A stretch of DNA of 64,000 nucleotides from Candidatus Rokuibacteriota bacterium (GCA_016184365.1 JACPCW010000074.1:1-64000), one strand, 5' to 3'; numbered from the stretch's first letter, positions 27,128 to 37,354 are shown. Translations and numbers: made by a program. Notes: a model not told the origin generated them from the letters alone.

Positions 27128-28023
27128 CGGACGCGCGCGACGACTGGCAGCCGACGCTCGACGAGCTGGCGCGCTATCCGGCGCGCCCCGACATCGAGGT
27201 GCTGCCCCTGCGGAGCACCGCGTTCGCGACGCTGTACGGCGTTCGCCTCACCAGCCTCGGCCCGTACCGACTCTTCGGGTATCTGAGCATCCCGACCGGC
27301 AGCGGACCGTTTCCGGCGATCTACTATGCGCCGAAGTATCAGAGCGTCCTCGAGATCATTCCGCAGGGCACCGCGAATCTGCAGCGGAGCCGGTACATCA
27401 CCTGGAGCCTGGCCGGGCGCGGACAGCGCAACGCCGATTCGCCCTACGCCGCGATGTTTCCCGGGCTCCTCACCGACGGCATCGACGACGCGAGGGCGTA
27501 CGTCTTCCGCGGCATCGTGGCGGACAGCGTTCGAGGTCTGGAGTTCCTGCTCACGCGGCCGGAGCTCGATCCCGCACGCGTCGTTGTGTTCGGCAACGAC
27601 CTGGCGCTCATCACGGCCGCGCTCGCGCCGGGCGCCAGCCACGTGGTGACGACGCCGGCCCTGTTCCACGACACGGCGGCGCTGGCCCCGAAGACGCAGG
27701 CGTATCCGCTCGAAGAGATCAACGACTATCTCCGGCGATTTCCCGAGCGGATCGAGGCCGTGCACCGCACGCTGGCGGGCTTCGATCTGCGCGCGTTCGC
27801 GCCGCGCGTGACCGCCACCACGCTCCTCATGGCTGGCGCGCCGGGCAGCGCGCTGGACCGGCGCGCGCTGCAGCCACTCGCGGCGGCGCTCCGCGGCCCG
27901 GTGACCGTCTACGAATCACAGCAGTCGAGCTACAAGGACGGTCTCTACGTCGAGGAGTGGATGGCCGCCCGGTGCGGCATCACGGACGTGCAGGTGATCC
28001 TGCCGGAGCACTGGCGAGCCTAG
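27124..28023 (+). CDS. Acetylxylan-esterase-like paralog lacking the nucleophile motif
   Basis: Same layout as preceding gene (YPLEEINDYLRRFPERIEAVHRTLAGFDL vs YPYEEINDYLRLHPDRRQAVAETLAYFDG) but VVVFGNDLALITAAL in place of IGVTGSSQGGGLTITTAAM. Confidence 0.75.
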   Translation: MTDARDDWQPTLDELARYPARPDIEVLPLRSTAFATLYGVRLTSLGPYRLFGYLSIPTGSGPFPAIYYAPKYQSVLEIIPQGTANLQRSRYITWSLAGRGQRNADSPYAAMFPGLLTDGIDDARAYVFRGIVADSVRGLEFLLTRPELDPARVVVFGNDLALITAALAPGASHVVTTPALFHDTAALAPKTQAYPLEEINDYLRRFPERIEAVHRTLAGFDLRAFAPRVTATTLLMAGAPGSALDRRALQPLAAALRGPVTVYESQQSSYKDGLYVEEWMAARCGITDVQVILPEHWRA

Positions 28024-28080
28024 AATGGCGTCACGCCACCCGTGGCCTATACTCCGCTCACGTCCGTGGGGGTGACGCGA

Positions 28081-29637
28081 ATGGCGACGACGACCGCGGC
28101 TTCGACCGAGTCAGCGTCCGACGCTGACTACGCCCGTCTCGAAGAACGCATTCTCGCGCGGGATCAGCTCGGCGCGAGCCAGGCGCTCTATGGCCTGCTG
28201 AAGCGGAAACGGCCCGTCACGGACATCCTGCGCCAGACCATTCGCATCCACGCCCCCTACACCCACGTGCCGTATCACCAGCGCCTCGACGACGGCCTCG
28301 TGAAGTTCGTGAACAACGATCACTGCTTCCTCAGCGAGCGCGTCGGGCTGCCGCTCATGTCGATGATCCGCCCGGAGCTCGCGCTGCTCCCGCTCGCGCA
28401 GACCGTCTGGTACATGCCGACCGGCCTCGATCCATGGAACCAGCTCCTCGGCAAGGCGCCGGGGCATTACACGCGCCTCTACAACATCGCCGTGAACCAG
28501 GCGCCGCCGATGCCCGAAATCCACTGGCCCGATCAGGAGCCGGTGCATCTCGAGGGCCCGATCGGCGAGCGGCTCAACCACTGGCTCACGCTCGTGCAGC
28601 GCGGCGACGTGGTCGCGTCGTATCGCGTGTTCCTCGGCCTGATGGACGACGTACCGAACCGGCGCGCGGTGCTGGCGCAGCTCGCGTTCGCCGGGCTCAT
28701 CGACGTGCAGGACCGGATGTTCCACAACCGCTCCTACACGACGGGGCACAAGGCGTATCGCGCGCGCGCCACCATCGAGCTCGGCGAAGCGTTCGGATGG
28801 CACGACGCGCACAGCGTGCTCTATGCCGGCGTGCCGGACATCGCCGTCGGGCCGCGCTGGTATTCCACCTACGAGATGGGTGGCAACGTCGTGCAGAACG
28901 TCCTCGAGGGACGCGATCGCGAGCTGCTCGCGCAGCGCGAGCCGCTCACCGCCGCCGAAGAGGCGATGCTCGTCGAGACGATCACGCGCCAGCGCGAGCC
29001 GTCGGTGATCGACGCGGTGGTCGCGCTGCTCCGCGCCGGCCGGAGCCCGCGCCGCATCCTCGATGCGATCCAGATCGCCTCGGCGCAGGTCATCCTCGAG
29101 ACGGGCCATCCGACCAACTTCTCGATGTCGCAGCACGGCTACGAGTACTGCAACACGGTCGGCTGGTTCTTCGACACCTTCGAGCATCCCCATCGGCTGA
29201 AGCTGCTGTTCGTCGCCGCGGCGTTCATCACTCGCGCGGCCGAGCATCAGGCGATCACGCCGAACAACGGACGCCGCGCGATCACGATGCCGGCGGGCGC
29301 GGACACGCGGTCCGCGCCGCAGCTCCTCGAACGGCTGGAGACCGCGCTGCTCGCGCTCCGGCCCGACGAGTCGGTCGACCTGACGGCGGCGTATCTCCGC
29401 GCGGGTCACGATCGCGCGCCGCTCGTGCAGACGCTCGCGACGGCGGCGGCGAAGGTCGGCAACGATCCGCACAACCAGGAGCTCGGGCTCTGCCTGCTGG
29501 AGGATTACGGACACACCCAGGCGCACGATCGTGACCGGCTGCTGCTGGCGTCCGCGCAGCACACGGCCGGCCACCGCAAGTACGGCGACCATCTCGAGGC
29601 GTACCGCCGGTTCGCCGAGGCCTTCGACCTCCTATGA
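28081..29637 (+). CDS. Conserved hypothetical protein next to LigB/Rieske genes
   Basis: Long ORF MATTTAASTESASDADYARLEERILARDQLGASQALYGLLKRKRPVTDIL...; alternative start 28042. Confidence 0.75.
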   Translation: MATTTAASTESASDADYARLEERILARDQLGASQALYGLLKRKRPVTDILRQTIRIHAPYTHVPYHQRLDDGLVKFVNNDHCFLSERVGLPLMSMIRPELALLPLAQTVWYMPTGLDPWNQLLGKAPGHYTRLYNIAVNQAPPMPEIHWPDQEPVHLEGPIGERLNHWLTLVQRGDVVASYRVFLGLMDDVPNRRAVLAQLAFAGLIDVQDRMFHNRSYTTGHKAYRARATIELGEAFGWHDAHSVLYAGVPDIAVGPRWYSTYEMGGNVVQNVLEGRDRELLAQREPLTAAEEAMLVETITRQREPSVIDAVVALLRAGRSPRRILDAIQIASAQVILETGHPTNFSMSQHGYEYCNTVGWFFDTFEHPHRLKLLFVAAAFITRAAEHQAITPNNGRRAITMPAGADTRSAPQLLERLETALLALRPDESVDLTAAYLRAGHDRAPLVQTLATAAAKVGNDPHNQELGLCLLEDYGHTQAHDRDRLLLASAQHTAGHRKYGDHLEAYRRFAEAFDLL

Positions 29638-30704
29638 AGGAGACGGACATGGGCGAGATTCTCGGGCTCGGCATGACGCACTATCCGCCGCTCGTCGGCG
29701 TCGACGAGAACATGGCGCACATCCTCAAGACCGTCCTGAAGGATCCTGGGCTACCGGAGCGCTATCGCGATCCCGCGAACTGGCCCGAGCCGCTGCGGCG
29801 CGAGTTCGGCGACGACGGCGGCAAGAAATCCGCCGCGGTGCATCGCGCCGAGCTGGTCCGTCATTTCCGCCACGCGCGAAAGCTCCTCGACGACTTCCGG
29901 CCCGACGTCGTCGTCATCTGGGGCGACGACCAGCACGAGAACTTCACCGAGGACGTCATCCCGCCCTTCTGCGTGCTCGCGTACGACGCGATCGAGGCGC
30001 GGCATCGCCCGCGCGACACCGCCGCGCCGAACACGTGGAACGAGACCGCGGAGACGGTCTTCCGGTACGCCGGGCACCGCGCCGCGGGCAAGTTCCTGGC
30101 GGCGCGGCTGATCGAGCAGGGCGTCGACGTGGCGTACGCGTACACGCCGCTCCATCACGCGGGCCTCGCGCACGCGTTCCTCAACACGCTGCTGTTCCTC
30201 GATTACGATCGCGCCGGCTTTCCGTATCCCGTCCTGCCGTTCCAGGTGAACTGCTACGGCCGGCGCGTCATCGCGCAGCGCGGGTACCGCAGCAGTCTCG
30301 CGAACCCGATCCCCGAGGCCGACCTGGATCCGCCGTCGCCGTCGCCGAAGCGCTGCATGGAGATGGGCGCGGCCGTCGCCCGCGCCGTGCGCGAGAGTCC
30401 CTGGCGCACGGCGCTCATCGCGTCGTCGAGCTGGTCGCACGCGTTCCTGGTCGACAAGCACTACCAGCTCTATCCGGACATCCCCGCCGACCGGCGGCTG
30501 TACGAGGCGCTGGCGCGCGGCGACTGGGACGCGTGGCGCCAGACGCCGCTCGCCGCCATCGAAGAATCCGGGCAGCACGAGATGCTGAACTGGTTCGCGC
30601 TCGCCGGCGCCATGGAAGAGCTCGGGCGCAAGCCCGACGAGTGCGAGTTCGTCGAGACGTGGACGTTCAACTCGAACAAATGCTTCGCGGTGTTCCGGCC
30701 GTGA
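29634..30704 (+). CDS. Extradiol ring-cleavage dioxygenase, class III (LigB-like)
   Basis: MGEILGLGMTHYPPLVGVDENMAHILK...RPDVVVIWGDDQHENFTEDVIPPFCVLAYD...ASSSWSHAFLVDKH. Confidence 0.87.
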   Translation: MKETDMGEILGLGMTHYPPLVGVDENMAHILKTVLKDPGLPERYRDPANWPEPLRREFGDDGGKKSAAVHRAELVRHFRHARKLLDDFRPDVVVIWGDDQHENFTEDVIPPFCVLAYDAIEARHRPRDTAAPNTWNETAETVFRYAGHRAAGKFLAARLIEQGVDVAYAYTPLHHAGLAHAFLNTLLFLDYDRAGFPYPVLPFQVNCYGRRVIAQRGYRSSLANPIPEADLDPPSPSPKRCMEMGAAVARAVRESPWRTALIASSSWSHAFLVDKHYQLYPDIPADRRLYEALARGDWDAWRQTPLAAIEESGQHEMLNWFALAGAMEELGRKPDECEFVETWTFNSNKCFAVFRP

Positions 30705-31969
30705 CGACCGACCGCGCGAGCGGCGTCGTCCCGAAGCTCTCCGGCGACATCCGGCCGCTCATCCCGAAGCTCGGGCTCCGCAATTACTGGTACCCGGTCG
30801 TCGCCGATCGCAAGGTCGGCTCGCGCAAGCCGATGAAGGTCGCGCTGCTCGGCGAGGAGCTCTGTCTCTTCCGCGGCGCCGCCGGCAACGTCGTCGCCAT
30901 CCAGGACGTCTGTCCGCACCGCGGCGCGCGACTCAGCGAAGGCGACTGCCACTACCGCGGCACCGTCGCGTGTCCGTATCACGGCTGGGTGTACGACGAG
31001 GCCGGCAAGAACACGATGGTGCTGTCCGAAGGCCCGGGCTCCGGCGTGTGCGGCAAGCCGGGCACCGAGGCGCGCGTGTATCCGACGCGCACGCTGAAGG
31101 GCGTCGTGTTCGCCTGGATCGGCGACGGCGACCCGGCGCCGATCGACGAGGACGTGCCGGAGGAGTTCTTCGACGACGACGCGCTCGTGCTGACGGGGCA
31201 GGTCGAGTGGCGCTGCAACTGGGAAGTCGCGCTGGAGAACTCGATGGACTCGCACGTGAACTACGTGCACCGCGACGCGTTCGTCGTGGCGCGCAACGGG
31301 TTCATCGCGCGCGGCGCGCAGGGCGAGCATCCGATCTTCGTCGGCAACGGCTTCGGCGGCGACGTCGCGGAGAGCAACTATCTCCGCCGCAGCCCGCAGC
31401 ACGACCTCTATGCCGACGGCCGCGAGTGGCCGAAGACGAACTACCGTCGCTACTGGACGTGGCTCTTCCGCCCGCTCGCGGAGCGCGCGCGGCGACACAT
31501 TCCGGCGCCGAAGTCCGCGCGCTGGTGCGGTGGCCATCACCTGCCCGGCATGTTCCGCACGGAGTTCGCGTGGGATCTCTACACGCGGATGTGCGTGCCC
31601 GTCGAAAAGCACCTGACGCGCGTCTGGTACTACCACTGCGTGCGACCGAAGACGGCGCTCGGGCGCTGGTGGCAGACCGTCCTCTATTACGGCCTGCACC
31701 GCTGGATCATCGAGTACAACTTCTCGCGCCAGGACGAGAAGGTCATGGTGAACCAGCGCTACGACACGCCGGAGAAGCTGTCGGGCACCGACGCCGAAGT
31801 GATCCAGTGGCGCCGCCTCGTCGTCACCAAGCACTACGGCGGACGCGACGCGGCGTTCGAGTACCGGAACCCCGACGGTCTCGCTCCCGACGCCGTGCCG
31901 CTCGAGCGCGTGTCGGTCCGCTATCTGCAGGAGCAGGCGCGGCGCGCGAAGACGACGACGTCGCGGTGA
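30701..31969 (+). CDS. Rieske [2Fe-2S] aromatic ring-hydroxylating oxygenase
   Basis: GTG start; VCPHRGARLSEGDCHYRGTVACPYHGWVYDEAGK Rieske motif; ENSMDSHVNYVHRD iron-site region. Confidence 0.92.
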   Translation: MTTDRASGVVPKLSGDIRPLIPKLGLRNYWYPVVADRKVGSRKPMKVALLGEELCLFRGAAGNVVAIQDVCPHRGARLSEGDCHYRGTVACPYHGWVYDEAGKNTMVLSEGPGSGVCGKPGTEARVYPTRTLKGVVFAWIGDGDPAPIDEDVPEEFFDDDALVLTGQVEWRCNWEVALENSMDSHVNYVHRDAFVVARNGFIARGAQGEHPIFVGNGFGGDVAESNYLRRSPQHDLYADGREWPKTNYRRYWTWLFRPLAERARRHIPAPKSARWCGGHHLPGMFRTEFAWDLYTRMCVPVEKHLTRVWYYHCVRPKTALGRWWQTVLYYGLHRWIIEYNFSRQDEKVMVNQRYDTPEKLSGTDAEVIQWRRLVVTKHYGGRDAAFEYRNPDGLAPDAVPLERVSVRYLQEQARRAKTTTSR

Positions 31970-31985
31970 CGATACAATCCGATTG

Positions 31986-32174
31986 ATGGCACGCGAGGAA
32001 TCCGGCGACGACCCGACGTGGGACCAGCGCATCCTCGCGCTCGTCGACGCTGGCGTCGATGGCACGCTCATCGAAGAGAACCTCCGCCGGACGCCGACCG
32101 AGCGCCTGCGGCGCATGCAGGAGATGGCGCGGTTCCTCGAAGAGACGCGTGACCGACGTCCAGCGACTGCTTGA
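31986..32174 (+). CDS. Small protein, possible antitoxin
   Basis: MAREESGDDPTWDQRILALVDAGVDGTLIEENLRRTPTERLRRMQEMARFLEETR; overlaps nucleotidyltransferase start. Confidence 0.6.
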   Translation: MAREESGDDPTWDQRILALVDAGVDGTLIEENLRRTPTERLRRMQEMARFLEETRDRRPATA

Positions 32175-32625
32175 CGCACTGACGGCCGCCCGCGTCGATT
32201 TCGTGATCGTCGGCGGGGTGGCTCTCGTCCTCCGTGGCTCGTCGCGCGTCACGATCGATCTCGACGTCTGCTATGCCCGCGACCGGGACAACCTGCGCCG
32301 CCTCGCGGGCGCCCTCGCCCCGTTCCACCCCCGACTTCGAGGCGCTCCGTCGGACCTCCCGTTTCTCTGGGACGAGCGCACGCTGGCCAGCGGCCTGAAC
32401 TTCACGCTCACCACGGACCTGGGCGACGTCGACATCCTCGGGGAGATTCCCGGAATCGGCGATTACGCGAAGGTCGCTGCGGGTTCGTCGGATCTCTCCG
32501 TGGGATCGACGCGGGTGCTCGTGCTGGATCTGGATGCGCTCGAGCGGGCCAAGCGGGCCGCTGGACGCGCGAAGGATCTGCTCGACCTCGCCGAGATCGC
32601 CGAAATTCGCCGGCGCTCGCGATGA
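32149..32625 (+). CDS. Nucleotidyltransferase-fold protein (AbiEii/MNT-like)
   Basis: VDFVIVGGVALVLRGSSRVTIDLDVCYARDRDNLRRLAGAL...DLGDVDILGEIPGIGDY. Confidence 0.75.
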   Translation: MTDVQRLLDALTAARVDFVIVGGVALVLRGSSRVTIDLDVCYARDRDNLRRLAGALAPFHPRLRGAPSDLPFLWDERTLASGLNFTLTTDLGDVDILGEIPGIGDYAKVAAGSSDLSVGSTRVLVLDLDALERAKRAAGRAKDLLDLAEIAEIRRRSR

Positions 32626-33440
32626 AGCTCGCCGGGAAGGTCGCCGTCGTCACCGGCACCAGCCCCAACATCGGCGGCGGCATCGCGCAGGGCCTCGCCG
32701 ACGAAGGCGCGCGCATCGTGTGCGTCGACGTGGCGGCCGACAACGCGCAGCAGTGCGCGGAGTGGATCGAGCGCCGCGGTGGCGAATCGCTCGGCGTCGT
32801 GTGCGATACGACCGACGAAGCGCAGGTCGAAGCCATGGTCACGCGCGCGCGCGACGCGTTCGGCGGCGTCGACATCCTCGTCAACAACGCCGGCATCCTC
32901 GGCGGCCAGAGCGTGCTCGACATGCCGCTCGAGCGCTGGACGCGCCAGATCTCCGTGAACCTGACGGGCACGTTCCTGTGCACGAAGCACGTGGCGCGCG
33001 TCATGGTCGAGCAGCAGCGCGGCGGCAGCATCATCGTCATCGTGTCGACCGCGGGGCATCAGGGCCAGGCCGGCAACATCGGCTACGGCACGAGCAAGAG
33101 CGGCCTCCTGAACTTCACGCGCGCGGCCGCGATGGATCTGGCGCCGCATCGGATCCGCGTCAACAGCCTCACGCCGACGGCGACCGACGTCGAGGAAGGT
33201 CTCGAGCGCGCCGTCGCGTGGGGCCGCGCGAGACCCGAGCGCCGCGGCCGGCTGCTCGACTTCCGGAAGATGATCCCGACCGGTCAGCTCCCGAGCCCGC
33301 GACATTACGCGCGCGCCGCGGTGTTTCTGGCGTCCGACGATGCGGAGATGATCACCGGCTTCGATCTCCGCGTGGACGGCGGCGCGCTCGCGAAGTACTG
33401 GCCCTGGATTCCGGGGGACGGCCCTCGGGAACGTGAATGA
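32622..33440 (+). CDS. SDR family oxidoreductase
   Basis: KVAVVTGTSPNIGGGIAQGLADEGARIVCVD...NNAGILGG...YGTSKSGLLNFTRAAAMDLAPHRIRVNSLTP. Confidence 0.93.
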   Translation: MKLAGKVAVVTGTSPNIGGGIAQGLADEGARIVCVDVAADNAQQCAEWIERRGGESLGVVCDTTDEAQVEAMVTRARDAFGGVDILVNNAGILGGQSVLDMPLERWTRQISVNLTGTFLCTKHVARVMVEQQRGGSIIVIVSTAGHQGQAGNIGYGTSKSGLLNFTRAAAMDLAPHRIRVNSLTPTATDVEEGLERAVAWGRARPERRGRLLDFRKMIPTGQLPSPRHYARAAVFLASDDAEMITGFDLRVDGGALAKYWPWIPGDGPRERE

Positions 33441-36400
33441 AGCGGCGCGCGTTCATCGCGCGCGCCACCGCCGCGGCCGTCGGCGCCACGCTCGGCGGGC
33501 GCGTCGCGGAGACGGCGCCGCGGTGGATCGTCGCGCGCGGGCGCCGATCCGACGTCGCCGAGCCCGACAATCTGCTTCGCAACGCGACCTTCCAGGACGA
33601 CTGGCTCACGCGGCTTCCGACCACGCAGACCCTCCACTGGACGTATCCGTATGCGTTCTACAACCGGCGCGACTTCAATCCGGACGGGTGGCGCTGTCGC
33701 GGGAGCTGGGAATGGCTCGACGCCGATCGGCCGAACGGCGCCCGGCGCTTCGTGCTGCGCGGCCCCGGCGCCGAAGCACGGCAGCGCCTGCCCTGGATCG
33801 CGGTGCACGATGAATCGCGTCTGACGGGTTCACCCGACGCCGGCGGATTTCCTGAGTTACGGCCGCATCGCAGCCGCACCCCGGATCGGCTCGTCCGCGA
33901 TCTCACGCTCCGCGTGCTCGTGCACGGCGACGCCGTGCCGGACAACGCCGGCGCGATCGAGGTCGGCCTGGGCCCGCTGGGCGGAGCGACGGCCGGCGAT
34001 CCGCTCGGCGCCGTCGTCGCGCCGCTCGTGTCGAGCACGACGCCGCTGCCGTCCGGAACCTACGACTGGCGATGGATCGAGGCGCGGCTGCCGGCCGCCG
34101 CGTGGCTCGCGGCCGCGTCGCGCCTTCCGGCCGATGCGGCACAGCCCGGATCGTTGCTGCCCGCCGTCGTCTCGGTTGCGATCCGCTACGCGGCGGCCGC
34201 CGGCTCGATCGAAATCCGCACGGCGCACCTGTCGGCGGCGAACGCCGCCGGCACGAATCTCATCGCGAACGGCGCGTTCACCGCCGTGGACGGTGACGGC
34301 TATCCGGTCGGCTGGGGGCGTCCGGTGAAGTACCGCTACTTCCCGCCGCGCGAGTTCTACCTCTTCAACACGTGGCACAACGCACGCTTCGACAACCGCG
34401 GCCTCGTCGAACGCGATCGCCTCGTCACGCGGAGCGGGACGCCGAGCCTCAAGATGGTCGTGCCGTCCGGCGACGAGGTCGCCGTCGCCTCCGCGCCGAT
34501 CGCCGTGAACCAGCGCGCGCCGCGCCTGATCGAAGTCACCGCGCGCGTGAAGACGGATCGCCTCTGCATGCTGGACCTCGATGCGGTCGATGCGAGCGGC
34601 GCGCGGCTCGACGGCTTCCGCTTCGTGCACAAGGCGCCCGTCTCGATCGGCTCGGACGGCTGGCGCGTGCTGCGCCAGGTCTTCCGTCCGCGCACGCCGG
34701 TCGTGTCGTTCCGCCTCATGCTCTGCGCGCGCGGCGCGAACGGCTACACGCTGGACGCGACCGGTATCCAGCCGCACAACAACGTCGTCGGGACCGTGTG
34801 GTGGGACGAGATCCGCGTCGTCGAGCCGGAGAGCACCGCGCGGGAGTTCGCGGCCCGCGGCGTGAAGCCGACGGCCGACGCGCCCGGCGACCTCGCACCG
34901 TACGTCGAGGACGTCGACCTCGGTGAGCGGCTCCTCGGCGACAACGTGCTCGCGGCGCGCGTCGTGAACCCCGGTCGCGCGGCGACGTTCGCGCTCGCGT
35001 GGAGCTTCACGTCGCCGACGGGCAAACGCTCGGCGCGCCGCAGCGCGGCCGTGCGTGTCGCGGCAGGCGGCGACAGCGAGCTCCGTGTCCCCTACACGCT
35101 CGACGAGCCGTGCGCGACGGCCTACACGGAATACCGCGGCGAGCTCGCCTTGCTGCGCGACGGCGCGACGGTCGCGACCAGCGCGCTGTGGTTCACCACG
35201 TGGGCCGTGCCGATCGACGTCAGGCTCGGCGCGCTGTACCTCAAACCGGAACAGCGCCAGCTCGTGCGGGTGAATCTCGGATTCAGCGCGGCGACGATGC
35301 GGCAGCTCGCCAGCGTGCGATTCGAGATCGTCCGACGGCGGTCGGGCGAGGCGGTGCAGACCTCCGAGATCGCCGCGACACGGGACGCGATCCGCGCGCA
35401 GCGCGAGCGCATTCCCGCCGGCCTGCGCGGCGACTTCACGAACCTGCTGCTCGCCGATCTCGACGTCTCGGCGCTGCCGATCCAGCCATTCGACGAGCCG
35501 GACCGCCGGTGGCTCGTGCGCGCGACGGCGCTCGACCGCGCGCATCGCGGCGTCGCGACCGTCGACTCTCCGCCGTTCTGCCGGCAGGCGCCGGCGCCCG
35601 CGCAGCCGCCGGTTCGGGCCGTCGCCGTGGGACGCGACGGCGTGGCGCGCGTGAACGGCGAGCCGTGGATGCCGTGGGGCGGCGTCTACGGCTTCGCGCC
35701 GGCGTACGCCGGTCCCGCCGATCCCGGCGCCGGTGGCGCGCGCGACCTCCGTGCGCTGCCGGAGTGGTCGCTGTACGACCGCCTTTCGCCGGACCACTAC
35801 ATGCGCCGCGCGAACGACTTCAACGCCGCGCGCGACGTCGCCGGCACGATCACGCCGCGCGGGACCATCGAGCAGCGGTGGAACGACGACAACCGGTATT
35901 CGTCGACCGCGTTCGTCGCGGCGTCGCCGGCATTCTCGACGGCCGAGCTCACGCGGCAGGCCGGCGGACCGGCAGCCCTCGCCGCGCATCTCGACTTCAT
36001 CCGCAGCGCGCCGATGGTCGTGTCGACGGCCCCGGGGATCGAAGAGGCGTTCGGGCTGTTCCACGGCGCCACGGCGCCGCAGCTCGCGGGCTTGCGCGAC
36101 GTCGTCGAGTCGATCCGGCGCGCGACCGGAAAGCCCGTGATGGTCGGCCACGGCGGGTACTGGAACCGGTTCGAGTTCGAAAAGGTCCCGTACTTCGACA
36201 TCTACGATCCGGAGACGGAGCCGTTCTACCCGGCGAACCTGCACACGGACCTGGCGCCGCTCGTCCGTGACCAGGCGAAGGCGATCTGGCTGCGGCCGCA
36301 GATGTACGAGGACGTGCCGTACGAGCGGTGGCGCTTTCACGTGTACGTCGAGCTCATGCGTGGGTGCCGCGGCTGGCAGATCGCGCACGGCCCGGGTGAT

Positions 36401-37354
36401 GCGTCGCTCGCACGCGGGCTGCACGGCGAGCTCGCGTTCATGCGGCCGATCGCGGCGTCGTCCGACGCCGGCCCCACGGTGACGATCGAGCCGTGGATCG
36501 AACACTGGTCGCGGCGGTACCGCGGCAAGACGTACGTGATCGCCGCGACGACGCGCGGCATCGCGTTCGGCCGGTGGCGTCCGGGCGCGGACGCGGGCGG
36601 CGCGATCGGTCGCGCGCGCGTCACGGACGCGCCGCGTGAGCCCGCCGCCTACGCGGCCCACGGCATCCAGTACCTGCCGTCGGCGCGCGCGTGGCCGTCA
36701 GGCACCCGGCTCGTGCAGTGGGTGCGGCTCGATCCAGGCCGCGCACCGCGCGGCGTGCTCGTCGTCGTGAAGACGGACGGGCGATTCACGCACGCGACGT
36801 CGGCCGGCGCCTTCGACGTCGCCGCGATGCGCCGGGACGCGGCGCTCTGGTTTCTCGAGACGGCCTACCCGCACGCGACCGGGTTCCTCGGCTGGGACGA
36901 CAAGCGGCTCGGCGCCGCCCTGCCCTACGTCCCGGCGACCGCCGTCGACCTCGGCGCCCGGCCGGCGCCTGGAACGTGGACGCGGCTCGAGGTGCCGCTC
37001 GACGCGATCGGCGCCGCGGGCAAGCTCGTCGACGGCGTCGGATTCGTTCATCCGGCCGGCCGCGCGGAGTGGGGACGGACGTCGATCGTCGGGCCGAACG
37101 GCGAGGCGCTCGAGGTGTGGGGCGACACGATCGCGCTCGCGCCCGAACGCCTCGCGCGCACGAAGATCTCCGTGGCCGGGCTGCGCGCGGGCACGCGGGT
37201 CCGCGCGCTCTTCGAGGATCGTGAGCTGCGCGCGGCCGACGGCCACTTCGTGGACGACTTCCGCGGCCAGGATCTCTATCAGCGCTTCGGCGGCGGTCCG
37301 ACGCACGGCTACGGCGATGCGCCGGTCGCGCTGCACGTCTACGAGATCGGCTGA
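33437..37354 (+). CDS. Large (1305 aa) exported protein, possible glycoside-hydrolase-like
   Basis: MKRRAFIARATAAAVGATLGG Tat-like signal; VNGEPWMPWGGVYGFAPAYAG resembles GH-type lead-in; no family firmly recognised. Confidence 0.75.
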   Translation: MKRRAFIARATAAAVGATLGGRVAETAPRWIVARGRRSDVAEPDNLLRNATFQDDWLTRLPTTQTLHWTYPYAFYNRRDFNPDGWRCRGSWEWLDADRPNGARRFVLRGPGAEARQRLPWIAVHDESRLTGSPDAGGFPELRPHRSRTPDRLVRDLTLRVLVHGDAVPDNAGAIEVGLGPLGGATAGDPLGAVVAPLVSSTTPLPSGTYDWRWIEARLPAAAWLAAASRLPADAAQPGSLLPAVVSVAIRYAAAAGSIEIRTAHLSAANAAGTNLIANGAFTAVDGDGYPVGWGRPVKYRYFPPREFYLFNTWHNARFDNRGLVERDRLVTRSGTPSLKMVVPSGDEVAVASAPIAVNQRAPRLIEVTARVKTDRLCMLDLDAVDASGARLDGFRFVHKAPVSIGSDGWRVLRQVFRPRTPVVSFRLMLCARGANGYTLDATGIQPHNNVVGTVWWDEIRVVEPESTAREFAARGVKPTADAPGDLAPYVEDVDLGERLLGDNVLAARVVNPGRAATFALAWSFTSPTGKRSARRSAAVRVAAGGDSELRVPYTLDEPCATAYTEYRGELALLRDGATVATSALWFTTWAVPIDVRLGALYLKPEQRQLVRVNLGFSAATMRQLASVRFEIVRRRSGEAVQTSEIAATRDAIRAQRERIPAGLRGDFTNLLLADLDVSALPIQPFDEPDRRWLVRATALDRAHRGVATVDSPPFCRQAPAPAQPPVRAVAVGRDGVARVNGEPWMPWGGVYGFAPAYAGPADPGAGGARDLRALPEWSLYDRLSPDHYMRRANDFNAARDVAGTITPRGTIEQRWNDDNRYSSTAFVAASPAFSTAELTRQAGGPAALAAHLDFIRSAPMVVSTAPGIEEAFGLFHGATAPQLAGLRDVVESIRRATGKPVMVGHGGYWNRFEFEKVPYFDIYDPETEPFYPANLHTDLAPLVRDQAKAIWLRPQMYEDVPYERWRFHVYVELMRGCRGWQIAHGPGDASLARGLHGELAFMRPIAASSDAGPTVTIEPWIEHWSRRYRGKTYVIAATTRGIAFGRWRPGADAGGAIGRARVTDAPREPAAYAAHGIQYLPSARAWPSGTRLVQWVRLDPGRAPRGVLVVVKTDGRFTHATSAGAFDVAAMRRDAALWFLETAYPHATGFLGWDDKRLGAALPYVPATAVDLGARPAPGTWTRLEVPLDAIGAAGKLVDGVGFVHPAGRAEWGRTSIVGPNGEALEVWGDTIALAPERLARTKISVAGLRAGTRVRALFEDRELRAADGHFVDDFRGQDLYQRFGGGPTHGYGDAPVALHVYEIG

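Noticed and set aside
33857-36661. 934-aa minus-strand ORF
   Set aside because: Antisense shadow of the 1305-aa exported protein; no recognisable domain
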